A stretch of DNA of 64,000 nt from JACCVL01 sp963695375 (lineage in GTDB: Bacteria; Actinomycetota; Actinomycetes; Propionibacteriales; Nocardioidaceae), in assembly GCA_963695375.1 (NCBI GenBank), contig OY968767.1, positions 1,488,001 through 1,552,000 of the forward strand, read 5' to 3'. The position numbers and the translations under genes were made by a program. The notes beneath the pieces are model-generated. The model was not told the DNA's origin. It ran no database searches and worked only from the letters and a program-made list of their open reading frames with translations. Positions 20,113-27,277 of this stretch are shown piece by piece; within the stretch, counting starts at the first letter, position 1, and each line of letters begins with the position of its first letter.

Positions 20113-21336
20113 GTGACCGCCACCTCGTCGGCCCGACCGCCACAGCGCCGGCTGACGTCCAGCCCGGTGGACGGTCCCGTGGTCGCCGTCGTGGGGGGCG
20201 GGCAGCTGGCCCGGATGATGCAGCAGGCCGCCATCGGACTCGGGGTGCCGCTGCGGCTGCTGGCCGAGGGCCCGGACGTCTCCGCCGCGCAGGTGGTGGC
20301 CGGATCCGCCGTCGGTGCGGCCGGCGACCTGGACGCGCTGCGCGCGGTCGCCGACGGCTGTGCGGCGCTGACCTTCGACCACGAGCACGTCCCTCCCGAC
20401 CACCTCCGCACGCTGGCCGCCGAGGGGGTGCCCTGCCGGCCCGGCCCAGACGCGCTGGTGCACGCGCAGGACAAGGCGGTGATGCGCACCCGGCTGGCCG
20501 AGCTCGGGGTCGACTGCCCGGCCTCCAGCCTGGTGACGTCGGTCGCCGACCTCGATGCGGTCGCGCCCGCGCTCGGTGGCTACCCGCTGGTGCTGAAGGT
20601 CACCCGGGGCGGCTACGACGGCAAGGGCGTCTGGGAGGTCGGTTCGGCAGCTGCCGGGCAGCCCGCCTTCGACGCCGCCGACGCGGCGGGCGCCGGCATC
20701 CGGGTGCTCGCCGAGCAGCGGGTGCCGTTCGTCCGCGAGCTCGCCGTCCTCGTCGCCCGCTCGCCGTCCGGCCAGACGGCGGTCTACCCGGTGGTCGAGT
20801 CGGTGCAGCGGGACGGGATCTGCCACGAGGTCGTCGCCCCCGCCCCCGGTCTCGACGAGGAGCTGGCGGTCGAGGCGCAGCGCACGGCGCTGCGGATCGC
20901 CGGCGAGCTGGGCGTGGTCGGTGTCCTCGCCGTCGAGCTTTTCGAGACGGCCGACGGCCGGGTGCTGGTCAACGAGCTGGCGATGCGCCCGCACAACACC
21001 GGGCACTGGACCATCGACGGCGCGGTGACCAGCCAGTTCGAGAACCATCTGCGCGCCGTGCTCGACCTGCCGCTCGGCAGCGCCCGCGCCCGGGCGCCCT
21101 GGACGGTGATGGTGAACGTGCTGGGGGGCGACGTGGGCCGGCTGTTCGACGGCTACCGGCACGTCCTGGCCCGCGACCCGGGCGTCCGGGTGCACCTGTA
21201 CGGCAAGCCGGTCCGGCCGGGACGCAAGGTCGGCCACGTAACCGCCTACGGCGACGACCTCGAGCAGGTGCGGGCGCGGGCGCGACATGCCGCCGGGTGG
21301 TTCGCCACCGGGGTGGACGACGAGGAGGACGGATGA
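20113..21336 (+). CDS. purK: N5-carboxyaminoimidazole ribonucleotide synthase
   Basis: Uses ATP and bicarbonate to carboxylate AIR to N5-CAIR in purine biosynthesis. 407 residues with the PurK signatures: VVAVVGGGQLARMM at the N-terminus, TFDHEHVPPDHL, then ATP-grasp blocks (LVLKVTRGGYDGKGVWEV, EQRVPFVRELAVLVARS) and NELAMRPHNTGHWTID. The first 20 residues before GGGQLARMM look unstructured. GTG 20113 was chosen because TAGGCT ends six bases before it. Translationally coupled to purE by an ATGA overlap (21333-21336). Confidence 0.95.
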   Translation: MTATSSARPPQRRLTSSPVDGPVVAVVGGGQLARMMQQAAIGLGVPLRLLAEGPDVSAAQVVAGSAVGAAGDLDALRAVADGCAALTFDHEHVPPDHLRTLAAEGVPCRPGPDALVHAQDKAVMRTRLAELGVDCPASSLVTSVADLDAVAPALGGYPLVLKVTRGGYDGKGVWEVGSAAAGQPAFDAADAAGAGIRVLAEQRVPFVRELAVLVARSPSGQTAVYPVVESVQRDGICHEVVAPAPGLDEELAVEAQRTALRIAGELGVVGVLAVELFETADGRVLVNELAMRPHNTGHWTIDGAVTSQFENHLRAVLDLPLGSARARAPWTVMVNVLGGDVGRLFDGYRHVLARDPGVRVHLYGKPVRPGRKVGHVTAYGDDLEQVRARARHAAGWFATGVDDEEDG

Positions 21337-21887
21337 CCGAGCAGCCACCCACCGGCCCCGCCCCGCGGGTCGGGATCGTCATGGGGTCGGACTCCGACTG
21401 GCCGACCATGCAGCCGGCGGCCGAGGCCCTGGCCGAGTTCGAGGTGCCGTACGAAGCCGACGTGGTCTCGGCACACCGGATGCCGGACGAGATGATCGAC
21501 TACGGCCGGCGCGCGCACGGCCGCGGGCTGCAGGTGCTGATCGCCGGGGCCGGCGGGGCCGCGCACCTGCCGGGCATGCTGGCCTCGGTCACCCCGCTGC
21601 CGGTGGTCGGCGTGCCCGTCCCGCTGCGGCACCTGGACGGCCTGGACTCGCTGCTGTCGATCGTGCAGATGCCGTCCGGGGTGCCGGTGGCCACGGTCGC
21701 CGTCGGCGCCGCCCGCAACGCGGGGCTGTTGGCCGTCCGCATCCTCGCCGCCGGCGACCGTGCGCTGCTGGAGGCGATGTCCGGCTTCCAGCGGAGGCTC
21801 GCCGACACGGCTCGCGCCAAGGGTGAGACGGTGCGGTCCGCCGCCGCGCGACTGGCCGAGCCGGGCGCCGGCCGCGCGGGGTTCTGA
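21333..21887 (+). CDS. purE: N5-carboxyaminoimidazole ribonucleotide mutase
   Basis: Converts N5-CAIR to CAIR, the step after PurK. 184 residues; class I PurE motifs are all visible: GIVMGSDSDWPTM, VSAHRMPDEMIDY with the catalytic His, GAGGAAHLPGMLAS, VVGVPVP and QMPSGVPVATVAVG. A short Ala/Arg-rich tail follows. The start was set to the ATG in the ATGA overlap with purK; an in-frame upstream ATG would lie well inside purK. A hairpin (21890-21916) follows two bases after the stop. Confidence 0.95.
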   Translation: MTEQPPTGPAPRVGIVMGSDSDWPTMQPAAEALAEFEVPYEADVVSAHRMPDEMIDYGRRAHGRGLQVLIAGAGGAAHLPGMLASVTPLPVVGVPVPLRHLDGLDSLLSIVQMPSGVPVATVAVGAARNAGLLAVRILAAGDRALLEAMSGFQRRLADTARAKGETVRSAAARLAEPGAGRAGF

Positions 21888-21889
21888 GC

Positions 21890-21916
21890 GCTTCTCGACG
21901 ATATCGGCCGAGAAGC
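21890..21916 (+). terminator. hairpin after purE, possible terminator
   Basis: GCTTCTCG (21890-21897) pairs perfectly with CGAGAAGC (21909-21916) across an 11-base loop that itself contains CGATATCG. There is no T-run, which is common for actinobacterial terminators. It could alternatively be an operator for the downstream gene, 78 bases away. Confidence 0.5.
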
Positions 21917-21993
21917 AACCTGCGGGGTCCGCTGCGCGTCACAGTCTGTGCAGCCGTGGACGCGCACGTCCGCCCGACGACGAGGAGATCACC

Positions 21994-23469
21994 ATGCGAA
22001 TCAACGGGCGGGTCACGCTGGCGGCCGCCACCGTGCTCGGGGTCGCGGCCGGGCTCGCCGGGGGGGCCAGCGTCGCCGCCCCGGTGCACTCCGCGGCGCC
22101 CGGCACCGAGCTGGCCGGCGAGCCGCCGTTGCGCGTGGAGACGGCGGCTGACTCGATCGAGGTGCACAAGCACGGCAACCGGGTGCACCTCGACCTCGGG
22201 GCCTACCTCGTCGCCGGCGCGGAGGACTTCGTCGTGCACACCACCCGGTCCGGCTACCGCAGCGAACCGGTCACCACGATCCAGGACGGTGCGGGCACGG
22301 TGGTGCCGGCGCGGCTGGACGGGTTCGGCCCCCTGACCGACTTCGTCCGCGTCACGATGCGGCGGGACAGCACCGGGAAGAAGGTGCTCGACCGGACGAC
22401 CGACTACTGCCTGAACCGCACCGGGGTCCGCAGCCACCCGGACGCGCCGGACACCGCCGAGTGGCCGTGGGGCTGCCGCGCCAACCCGTTCGCGCTCGGC
22501 CAACTGCAGGGCGTCACGGCCGGCTGGGGCGTACCTGTCCGGGGCGGATCCGTCAGTGGGATCGAGCTCGGCCGGTACACCGTCAAGGTGGCGGTGACCG
22601 CTGCCTGGCGCGAGCTGATCGGCATCCGCGCACCGGCGGCGACCCGCACCGTCAGCGTGCGGGTCGTGCGCGGAGACGACTGCCGCGGGTGCCGGCCCGA
22701 GGCCGAGCGGCCCCGGGACCGTCCGCTGCACCCCCGGTCCGAAGAGCCCCGCGGGCCGGGGGCGGCCCCGGATCCGGGGACCCCGCTGCCCGACCTGCGT
22801 TCGCTGCCCGCCTTCGGGATCGAGCTGTCCGAGAACGGCAACTACCTGCGGTTCGCCGCGAACGCGTGGAACGCCGGCCCCTCGTCGCTCGTGGTCGACG
22901 GGTTCCGTGACGACACCGACGCGGACCTGATGAACGCCTACCAGTACTTCTACGGGCCCAAGGGCAAGCCGCGCGGTCACGAGGAGGTCGGGACGATGGA
23001 GTGGGACGCCCGCGACGGCCACACGCACTGGCACTTCACCGACTTCGCCCGCTACCGCCTGGTGCGGCTCGTGCACGGCGAGCCGGTGAACGTGGTGCGC
23101 AGCACCAAGGAGGCGTTCTGCCTGGCCGCCACCGACGCGATCGACCTGACCCTGCCGGGGGCGGTCTTCCAGCCGTGGAACACCGACCTGCACACCGCCT
23201 GCGGCGGCTTCTCGTCGCTCGCGGTGCGGGAGGTGCTGCCGGTCGGGCACGGCGACACCTACTACCAGTATCAGCCCGGCCAGTCCTTCCGCGTGGAGAC
23301 CGTCCCGGACGGGATCTACTACGTCGAGGTGATGGCGAACCCGGACGGCAACCTCTACGAGTCGGACTACGACAACAACGCGGCCTACCGGCGGATCAAG
23401 CTGCACACCCGCGCCGACGGCAGCCGTACGGTCAAGGTGTTCGCCAAGGGCCTCGTCGACTACAACTGA
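21994..23469 (+). CDS. secreted lysyl oxidase-like protein
   Basis: 491 residues with an N-terminal signal peptide (about 1-29, MRINGRVTLAAATVLG...). A central Ig-like half is followed by a lysyl oxidase-type domain: GHTHWHF with His343, His345 and His347 as copper ligands, preceded by NGNYLRFAANAWNAG and followed by CGGFSSLAVREVLPVGHGDTYY and an AYRRIKL end. Lysyl oxidases oxidise lysine side chains to aldehydes for crosslinking. Cysteines (for example in DYCLNRTG, DDCRGC and AFCLAATD) suit disulphides outside the cell. GAGGAG is six bases before the ATG at 21994. It opens the accessory stretch and faces the first sulfotransferase. The substrate is unknown. Confidence 0.85.
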   Translation: MRINGRVTLAAATVLGVAAGLAGGASVAAPVHSAAPGTELAGEPPLRVETAADSIEVHKHGNRVHLDLGAYLVAGAEDFVVHTTRSGYRSEPVTTIQDGAGTVVPARLDGFGPLTDFVRVTMRRDSTGKKVLDRTTDYCLNRTGVRSHPDAPDTAEWPWGCRANPFALGQLQGVTAGWGVPVRGGSVSGIELGRYTVKVAVTAAWRELIGIRAPAATRTVSVRVVRGDDCRGCRPEAERPRDRPLHPRSEEPRGPGAAPDPGTPLPDLRSLPAFGIELSENGNYLRFAANAWNAGPSSLVVDGFRDDTDADLMNAYQYFYGPKGKPRGHEEVGTMEWDARDGHTHWHFTDFARYRLVRLVHGEPVNVVRSTKEAFCLAATDAIDLTLPGAVFQPWNTDLHTACGGFSSLAVREVLPVGHGDTYYQYQPGQSFRVETVPDGIYYVEVMANPDGNLYESDYDNNAAYRRIKLHTRADGSRTVKVFAKGLVDYN

Positions 23470-23497
23470 CAACCCTCAACCCGAACCCGATCACCCA

Positions 23498-23543
23498 CCA
23501 CGATCCGCGACTTCTGCAGACCTGCAGAAGTCGCGGATCGTGG
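23498..23543. terminator. 22-bp perfect hairpin between convergent genes
   Basis: The 22 bases from 23498 (beginning CCACGATCC) are exactly complementary to 23522-23543 with only two bases between. It lies 28 bases after the lysyl oxidase stop and 47 bases before the sulfotransferase stop, so it can terminate from both sides. The near-perfect long stem exceeds the usual terminator and is also seen in mobile intergenic palindromes. Confidence 0.7.
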
Positions 23544-23547
23544 GGTT

Positions 23548-23578
23548 TGTGGGGTTCGCTGGGGATGTGGGGTTCGCT
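23548..23578 (+). repeat. direct repeat pair beside the hairpin
   Basis: TGTGGGGTTCGCT occurs at 23548-23560 and again at 23566-23578, an 18-bp period. G-rich and short; may belong to the same intergenic element as the hairpin. Confidence 0.6.
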
Positions 23579-23589
23579 CTCTTGGGGGG

Positions 23590-24789
23590 TCAGGTGCTGC
23601 GTCGGCGGCGCAGGTACGCGCCGAGCGCCCGGCCGGCCAGCGGACTGCTGTCCGCCGCCCGGGCCGCCGCCCGCTTGGCCCTGAAGCCGAGCGCGCGGGC
23701 CGCGCTCGCCCCCCGGGCCAGGCCGGACGCGTCCACCTCGTCCTCGGGCCGCCGGTTCGCCCACCAGGTGGTGGCGTACAGCTCGGCCAGCCCGGACAGG
23801 GTGCCGAGCGCCACGTCCAGCAGCTCGGTGTCGCTGACGTCCTGCGGCAGCCGGCCCCGTCCCGGGGTCGGCGTCAGCTCGGCCAGGTCGCCGACCACCG
23901 GGAAGCCGGCGCGTCGCACCGTCTCGGTCATCTCGGCCCCGCGGGCGGTCGCCCACTCCAGGTCCGCCGGGGGCAGGGTGAAGGGCACCGGCTTCGCCCG
24001 CTCGGCCATCAGCCGGACCATGGTGAGCTTCATCGCCCGGTCGAACTGGCGCTGGTTGAGCCCCGCCAGCATCGGGTTCACCCGCCGGATCACCTCGGTG
24101 CCGACCAGACCCACCGTCTCGTTCGCCCAGGCGGCAGGCTCGGTCAGCCCGTCCGGGTCGAAGCCGACCAGGGAGCCGAGCCGCTGGACGAGCAGCTCGG
24201 GGGGAGCGCCGGACGGCGGGACGGTCACCACGTGCACGCGCTCGGTGGACAGCACCGCGGACCAGGTGGCCAGGATCGCCGGCACGTCCTGGCGGGCCCA
24301 GAAGCCGCGGGCCGGGTTCGTCCCCACCCGGGTGGGGTCCTGCACCGCCTCGGCGAACTCGGACCAGCCCCAGGCGCCGCGGTTCTTCACCTCCTCCTGC
24401 CAGGCAGAGGTGAGGATCCGGGCCAGGTCGCGGACGGTCGCGACGACGTGGACCTCGTGGTCGGGGAAGGCCGACACGGCCGCACGGGCCTGCCGGGGAC
24501 TCGCCAGGGACAGGTGCTCGTCCGAGACCAGCACGGTCTCCTCCGCGGCGGCGCCCACCCCGTCGACCAGCGCCTGCCAGGCCCCGGTGATCCGCCCGTC
24601 CGCACCGGTGCCGCGGGGACGGCGGCCGAGCAGGTCCCAGACGGCGAACACCTGGCTGGGGAAGCCCTTGCCCCCTGGGTAGAGCACGCCCTGCGCCCGC
24701 AGCGGCTCCCGGTTGGCGCGCATCAGCTGCTGCACGTACGTCGTGCCGGTCTTGTGCAGACCGATGTGCAGGAAGAGCCGCCGGGTCAT
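23590..24789 (-). CDS. sulfotransferase-like protein (paralogue A)
   Basis: 399 residues, cytosolic. FLHIGLHKTGTTYVQ at the N-terminus is the PAPS 5'-phosphosulfate-binding loop of sulfotransferases. TVRDLARILTSAWQEEVKNRG further on fits the 3'-phosphate-binding Arg/Ser region. FAVWDLLGRRPR occurs both here and in the divergent paralogue. The sulfate acceptor cannot be read from sequence. The C-terminus is a basic tail ending RRRRST. Its start has a CACGCT-like box seven bases upstream and no ribosome site. The two paralogues are 47 bases apart head to head. Confidence 0.75.
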   Translation of the reverse strand: MTRRLFLHIGLHKTGTTYVQQLMRANREPLRAQGVLYPGGKGFPSQVFAVWDLLGRRPRGTGADGRITGAWQALVDGVGAAAEETVLVSDEHLSLASPRQARAAVSAFPDHEVHVVATVRDLARILTSAWQEEVKNRGAWGWSEFAEAVQDPTRVGTNPARGFWARQDVPAILATWSAVLSTERVHVVTVPPSGAPPELLVQRLGSLVGFDPDGLTEPAAWANETVGLVGTEVIRRVNPMLAGLNQRQFDRAMKLTMVRLMAERAKPVPFTLPPADLEWATARGAEMTETVRRAGFPVVGDLAELTPTPGRGRLPQDVSDTELLDVALGTLSGLAELYATTWWANRRPEDEVDASGLARGASAARALGFRAKRAAARAADSSPLAGRALGAYLRRRRST

Positions 24790-24824
24790 GGGCGGCAGCG
24801 TGCCACAGCGGTCCGGGCCGGGCG

Positions 24825-24830
24825 TACCAT
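24825..24830 (+). promoter_or_regulatory. leaderless -10 box for sulfotransferase B
   Basis: TACCAT ends six bases before ATG 24837. No ribosome-binding sequence precedes the start. Confidence 0.5.
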
Positions 24831-24836
24831 CACCGG

Positions 24837-26120
24837 ATGCACGAGGCGTCGCCGGTCGCAGCGACGCCCACGGTCTACCTGCACATCGGCCTGCCGAAGA
24901 CCGGCACCACCTATCTCCAGCACGCCCTGTGGGACAGCCGCGACCGGCTGCGGGAGGCCGGCGTCCTCGTCCCCGGCGCGGCCCGGATGGACCAGTCCTT
25001 CGCGGTCTGGGACCTGCTCGGGCGCCGGCCCCGCGACGGTGAGCAGCCCGGTGTCGCCGGCTCGTGGACGGCTCTCGTCGACGCCGTCCGCGGCTGGTCC
25101 GGCGCCGGCGTCGTGGTCTCCGAGGAGCTGCTGGCGGCGGCCACCGCGCGGCAGGCGACCCGGGCGGTCCGCGCCCTGGAGCCGGCGCGGGTCGAGGTGG
25201 TCGTCACCGTCCGGGATCTGGAGCGGGTGGTCGTGGGGGCCTGGCAGCAGGAGCTCGTCAAGGGTCGGACCTGGTCGCTGCGGGACTACCTGGCGTCGGT
25301 CCGGGAGCCGGCCGAGGGGGAGGGCACCGCCGGCGTGTCGTTCTGGCTGCGCCAGGACGTCGTCCGGGTGCTCGACACCTGGGAGCGGGCGGTGCCGCGG
25401 AGCCGGCTGCACCTGGTCACGGTGCCCCCGCAGGGCGCGCCTCGCGGCCTGCTGCTGGACCGCTTCGCGGCTGCCGTCGACGCGCCCCGGGACGCCCTCC
25501 GGGTCGACCAGGAGGTCGCCAACACGACGGTGGGGGTGGCCGAGGCGGAGGTGCTGCGGCGGCTGAACCAGCGCCTCGACGGCACGCTGAACGAGCGACA
25601 GTACGTCCGGGTCGTCAAGCGCGGGGTGCATCCGGTGCTGCAGGAGCGGAACCAGCCGCCGGTGCCGTTCCCGTCCGAGCACCACGACTGGGCGGTGCAG
25701 ACGTCCCGGGCGACCGTGCGGACGCTGCAGGAGCGCGGCTACGCCGTGTCCGGCGACCTGGCCGACCTGCTGCCCGGTGACCCCGGACCGGTGCCGGACG
25801 GTCAGCCGGGCGTCCCCGCTGAGGCTGCGGTCGCGGAGGCGGCGCTGGACGCGCTCGCCGCGGTCTCCAGCCAGCTGGGCGACTCGTGGTGGCGGAACCG
25901 GCGCAGGGAACGGGCGGACGGGGCCACCGGGCTCGGACAGCTCGCGAGCAACCGGCGGGCGTCGGTCTACCGGGCTCGGCTCGCGGTGCTGCGCCTGGGG
26001 GAGCGCAGCCGGTTGGCCCGGCGGCTCATGGCTCGGCGGGTCCGCGCCGGTCAGTCACACCGAACCGGTCCGCCCCGGTCCAGGACCTCGCCGTCCACCC
26101 CGACGAACTCCCAGGAGTAG
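24837..26120 (+). CDS. sulfotransferase-like protein (paralogue B)
   Basis: 427 residues. YLHIGLPKTGTTYLQ is the PAPS-binding loop and TVRDLERVVVGAWQQELVK the second binding segment; FAVWDLLGRRPR matches paralogue A. The two genes look like a local duplication followed by inversion. The last ~23 residues (after RRVRAG) are Ser/Pro/Thr-rich and lie entirely antisense to the 3' end of the metallophosphoesterase gene, so the reading frame probably lost an earlier stop. Start ATG at 24837 follows TACCAT by six bases. Convergent with the phosphoesterase. Acceptor unknown. Confidence 0.75.
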   Translation: MHEASPVAATPTVYLHIGLPKTGTTYLQHALWDSRDRLREAGVLVPGAARMDQSFAVWDLLGRRPRDGEQPGVAGSWTALVDAVRGWSGAGVVVSEELLAAATARQATRAVRALEPARVEVVVTVRDLERVVVGAWQQELVKGRTWSLRDYLASVREPAEGEGTAGVSFWLRQDVVRVLDTWERAVPRSRLHLVTVPPQGAPRGLLLDRFAAAVDAPRDALRVDQEVANTTVGVAEAEVLRRLNQRLDGTLNERQYVRVVKRGVHPVLQERNQPPVPFPSEHHDWAVQTSRATVRTLQERGYAVSGDLADLLPGDPGPVPDGQPGVPAEAAVAEAALDALAAVSSQLGDSWWRNRRRERADGATGLGQLASNRRASVYRARLAVLRLGERSRLARRLMARRVRAGQSHRTGPPRSRTSPSTPTNSQE

Positions 26121-26968
26121 GCGTCCCGACCGAGCTCCAGGTCCAGCACGCCGTAGGTCTGCTCCACCCGAACCGCCGACTCGTCCGGCTGCGGCTCGGA
26201 GAACGAGCGCAGCTCCGCCCCACCGGTCCCGACGACGAACGCCGCCGTCCCCGCCTGGTCCGCCGCACCGTCGGCGTCGAGCCGGACGAAACGCTCGTAG
26301 TCGTGGTCGTGTCCCGACACGACGACGTCGACGCCGCCGGCCACCGCGGTCCGCCACAGGGCGTCCACCTCTTCGGTGTCCGAGTGCTCGCCGGTGGACC
26401 ACCGCGGGTGGTGCCAGTACGCCAGCACGCACCGGCGGCCGGTGTCGGCCAGGTCCGCAGCGAACCACTCCTGCTGGGCCGAGCCGTCGGCACAGGACAC
26501 CACCGTGCACTCGTCGTTGCTGTTCAACCCGACGAAGTGCCAGGCCTGCGCGTCGAAGGAGTAGTAGCCGTCGGTGTCCGGGGACGCGGCTGTCCCGAAG
26601 AAGTCGAAGTAGCCGGTCGCGCCGGGCGTGCCGTACTCGTGGTTGCCCGGCACCGGACGGCTGTCGGCGGACAGCTGACCCCAGGTCCGGTCGTACTCCG
26701 CCTCGAAGTCGTCCAGCCCGCCATCGGGGTACTGAAGATCGCCGAGCAGGAGCAGCAGGTCCGGGTCGAGGCCCGCGACGAGCTCGGCGGTCTCAACCGC
26801 GGCGCAGACGTCCGGCGTGCAGTTGCTGATGTCCCCGGCGGCCACCACGTCCAACGCGGAGCCGGACGAGGTCGGGGCCGGGGTCGACCGAGTGGTGGTC
26901 GGCGGGACGCCCGGGTCGGTGCTCGGACTCTCGGCCGTGCAGCCGACCGCTAGAGAGAGGGCGAGCAA
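26051..26968 (-). CDS. metallophosphoesterase lipoprotein
   Basis: About 305 residues from TTG 26968. Calcineurin-like motifs: AAGDISNC, LLLGDLQYPDGG, PGNHEYGT, and SGHDHDYERF. A hydrophobic segment ends LAVGC, a lipobox, so the mature protein starts at that Cys and is anchored outside the membrane. A signal peptide needs positive residues, which lie just upstream of TTG (SRARGGS). A CTG at 27001, overlapping the preceding stop as CTGA, would include them. No ATG or GTG is available in that stretch. The final 70 bases overlap paralogue B. The exact substrate is unknown, probably a surface phosphoester. Confidence 0.7.
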   Translation of the reverse strand: MLALSLAVGCTAESPSTDPGVPPTTTRSTPAPTSSGSALDVVAAGDISNCTPDVCAAVETAELVAGLDPDLLLLLGDLQYPDGGLDDFEAEYDRTWGQLSADSRPVPGNHEYGTPGATGYFDFFGTAASPDTDGYYSFDAQAWHFVGLNSNDECTVVSCADGSAQQEWFAADLADTGRRCVLAYWHHPRWSTGEHSDTEEVDALWRTAVAGGVDVVVSGHDHDYERFVRLDADGAADQAGTAAFVVGTGGAELRSFSEPQPDESAVRVEQTYGVLDLELGRDAYSWEFVGVDGEVLDRGGPVRCD

Positions 26969-26997
26969 CCCGACGAGGGACCCGCCCCGCGCGCGGC

Positions 26998-27156
26998 TCA
27001 GTACGGCAGCGGCGCGGTGCCGGACCGCCGTGGCATCGGCGGCGCAGCGAAGCCGAGCGTCGCGTAGGTCGGGTCGTCGGGGTTGTAGAACTGCCGCGAG
27101 TACGTGGCGGCGACGACGGCGGCGACCGCGAGGATCACGGCGAGCAGGACGAACAT
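26998..27156 (-). CDS. small single-pass membrane protein (52 aa)
   Basis: I recognise no family. The product is 52 residues with one N-terminal membrane helix (MFVLLAVILAVAAVVAATY) and a C-terminal PMPRRSGTAPLPY tail. CAGGTG sits six bases before the ATG and TACGCT lies about 37 bases before it, a normal promoter layout. Its stop TGA overlaps the possible CTG start of the phosphoesterase, suggesting a two-gene unit. A longer start is possible (codons up to MLIRAY) but lacks a ribosome site. May anchor or regulate the phosphoesterase; this is speculation. Confidence 0.55.
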   Translation of the reverse strand: MFVLLAVILAVAAVVAATYSRQFYNPDDPTYATLGFAAPPMPRRSGTAPLPY

Positions 27157-27192
27157 GGGAACACCTGATTCAAACGGAGTGGCAGTGAATGG

Positions 27193-27198
27193 AGCGTA
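27193..27198 (-). promoter_or_regulatory. -10 box for the small membrane protein/phosphoesterase unit
   Basis: Minus-strand TACGCT, with a leader of about 30 bases that contains the CAGGTG ribosome site. In the 121-base gap after the MMPL gene. Confidence 0.4.
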
Positions 27199-27277
27199 CG
27201 CACGTATCAGCACCCTGAGCCAGCGTGAAACTCCCGATCAGGCCCGCACGTGAGCAACGTCACCCGGTGCCCGGTCC

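Noticed and set aside
21760..21993. Longer N-terminus for the lysyl oxidase-like protein
   Set aside because: It would run into purE and remove the signal peptide from the N-terminus; GAGGAG precedes ATG 21994.
23548..23578. Direct repeats as a CRISPR array
   Set aside because: Only two 13-base copies with a 5-base gap; no spacers and no cas genes.
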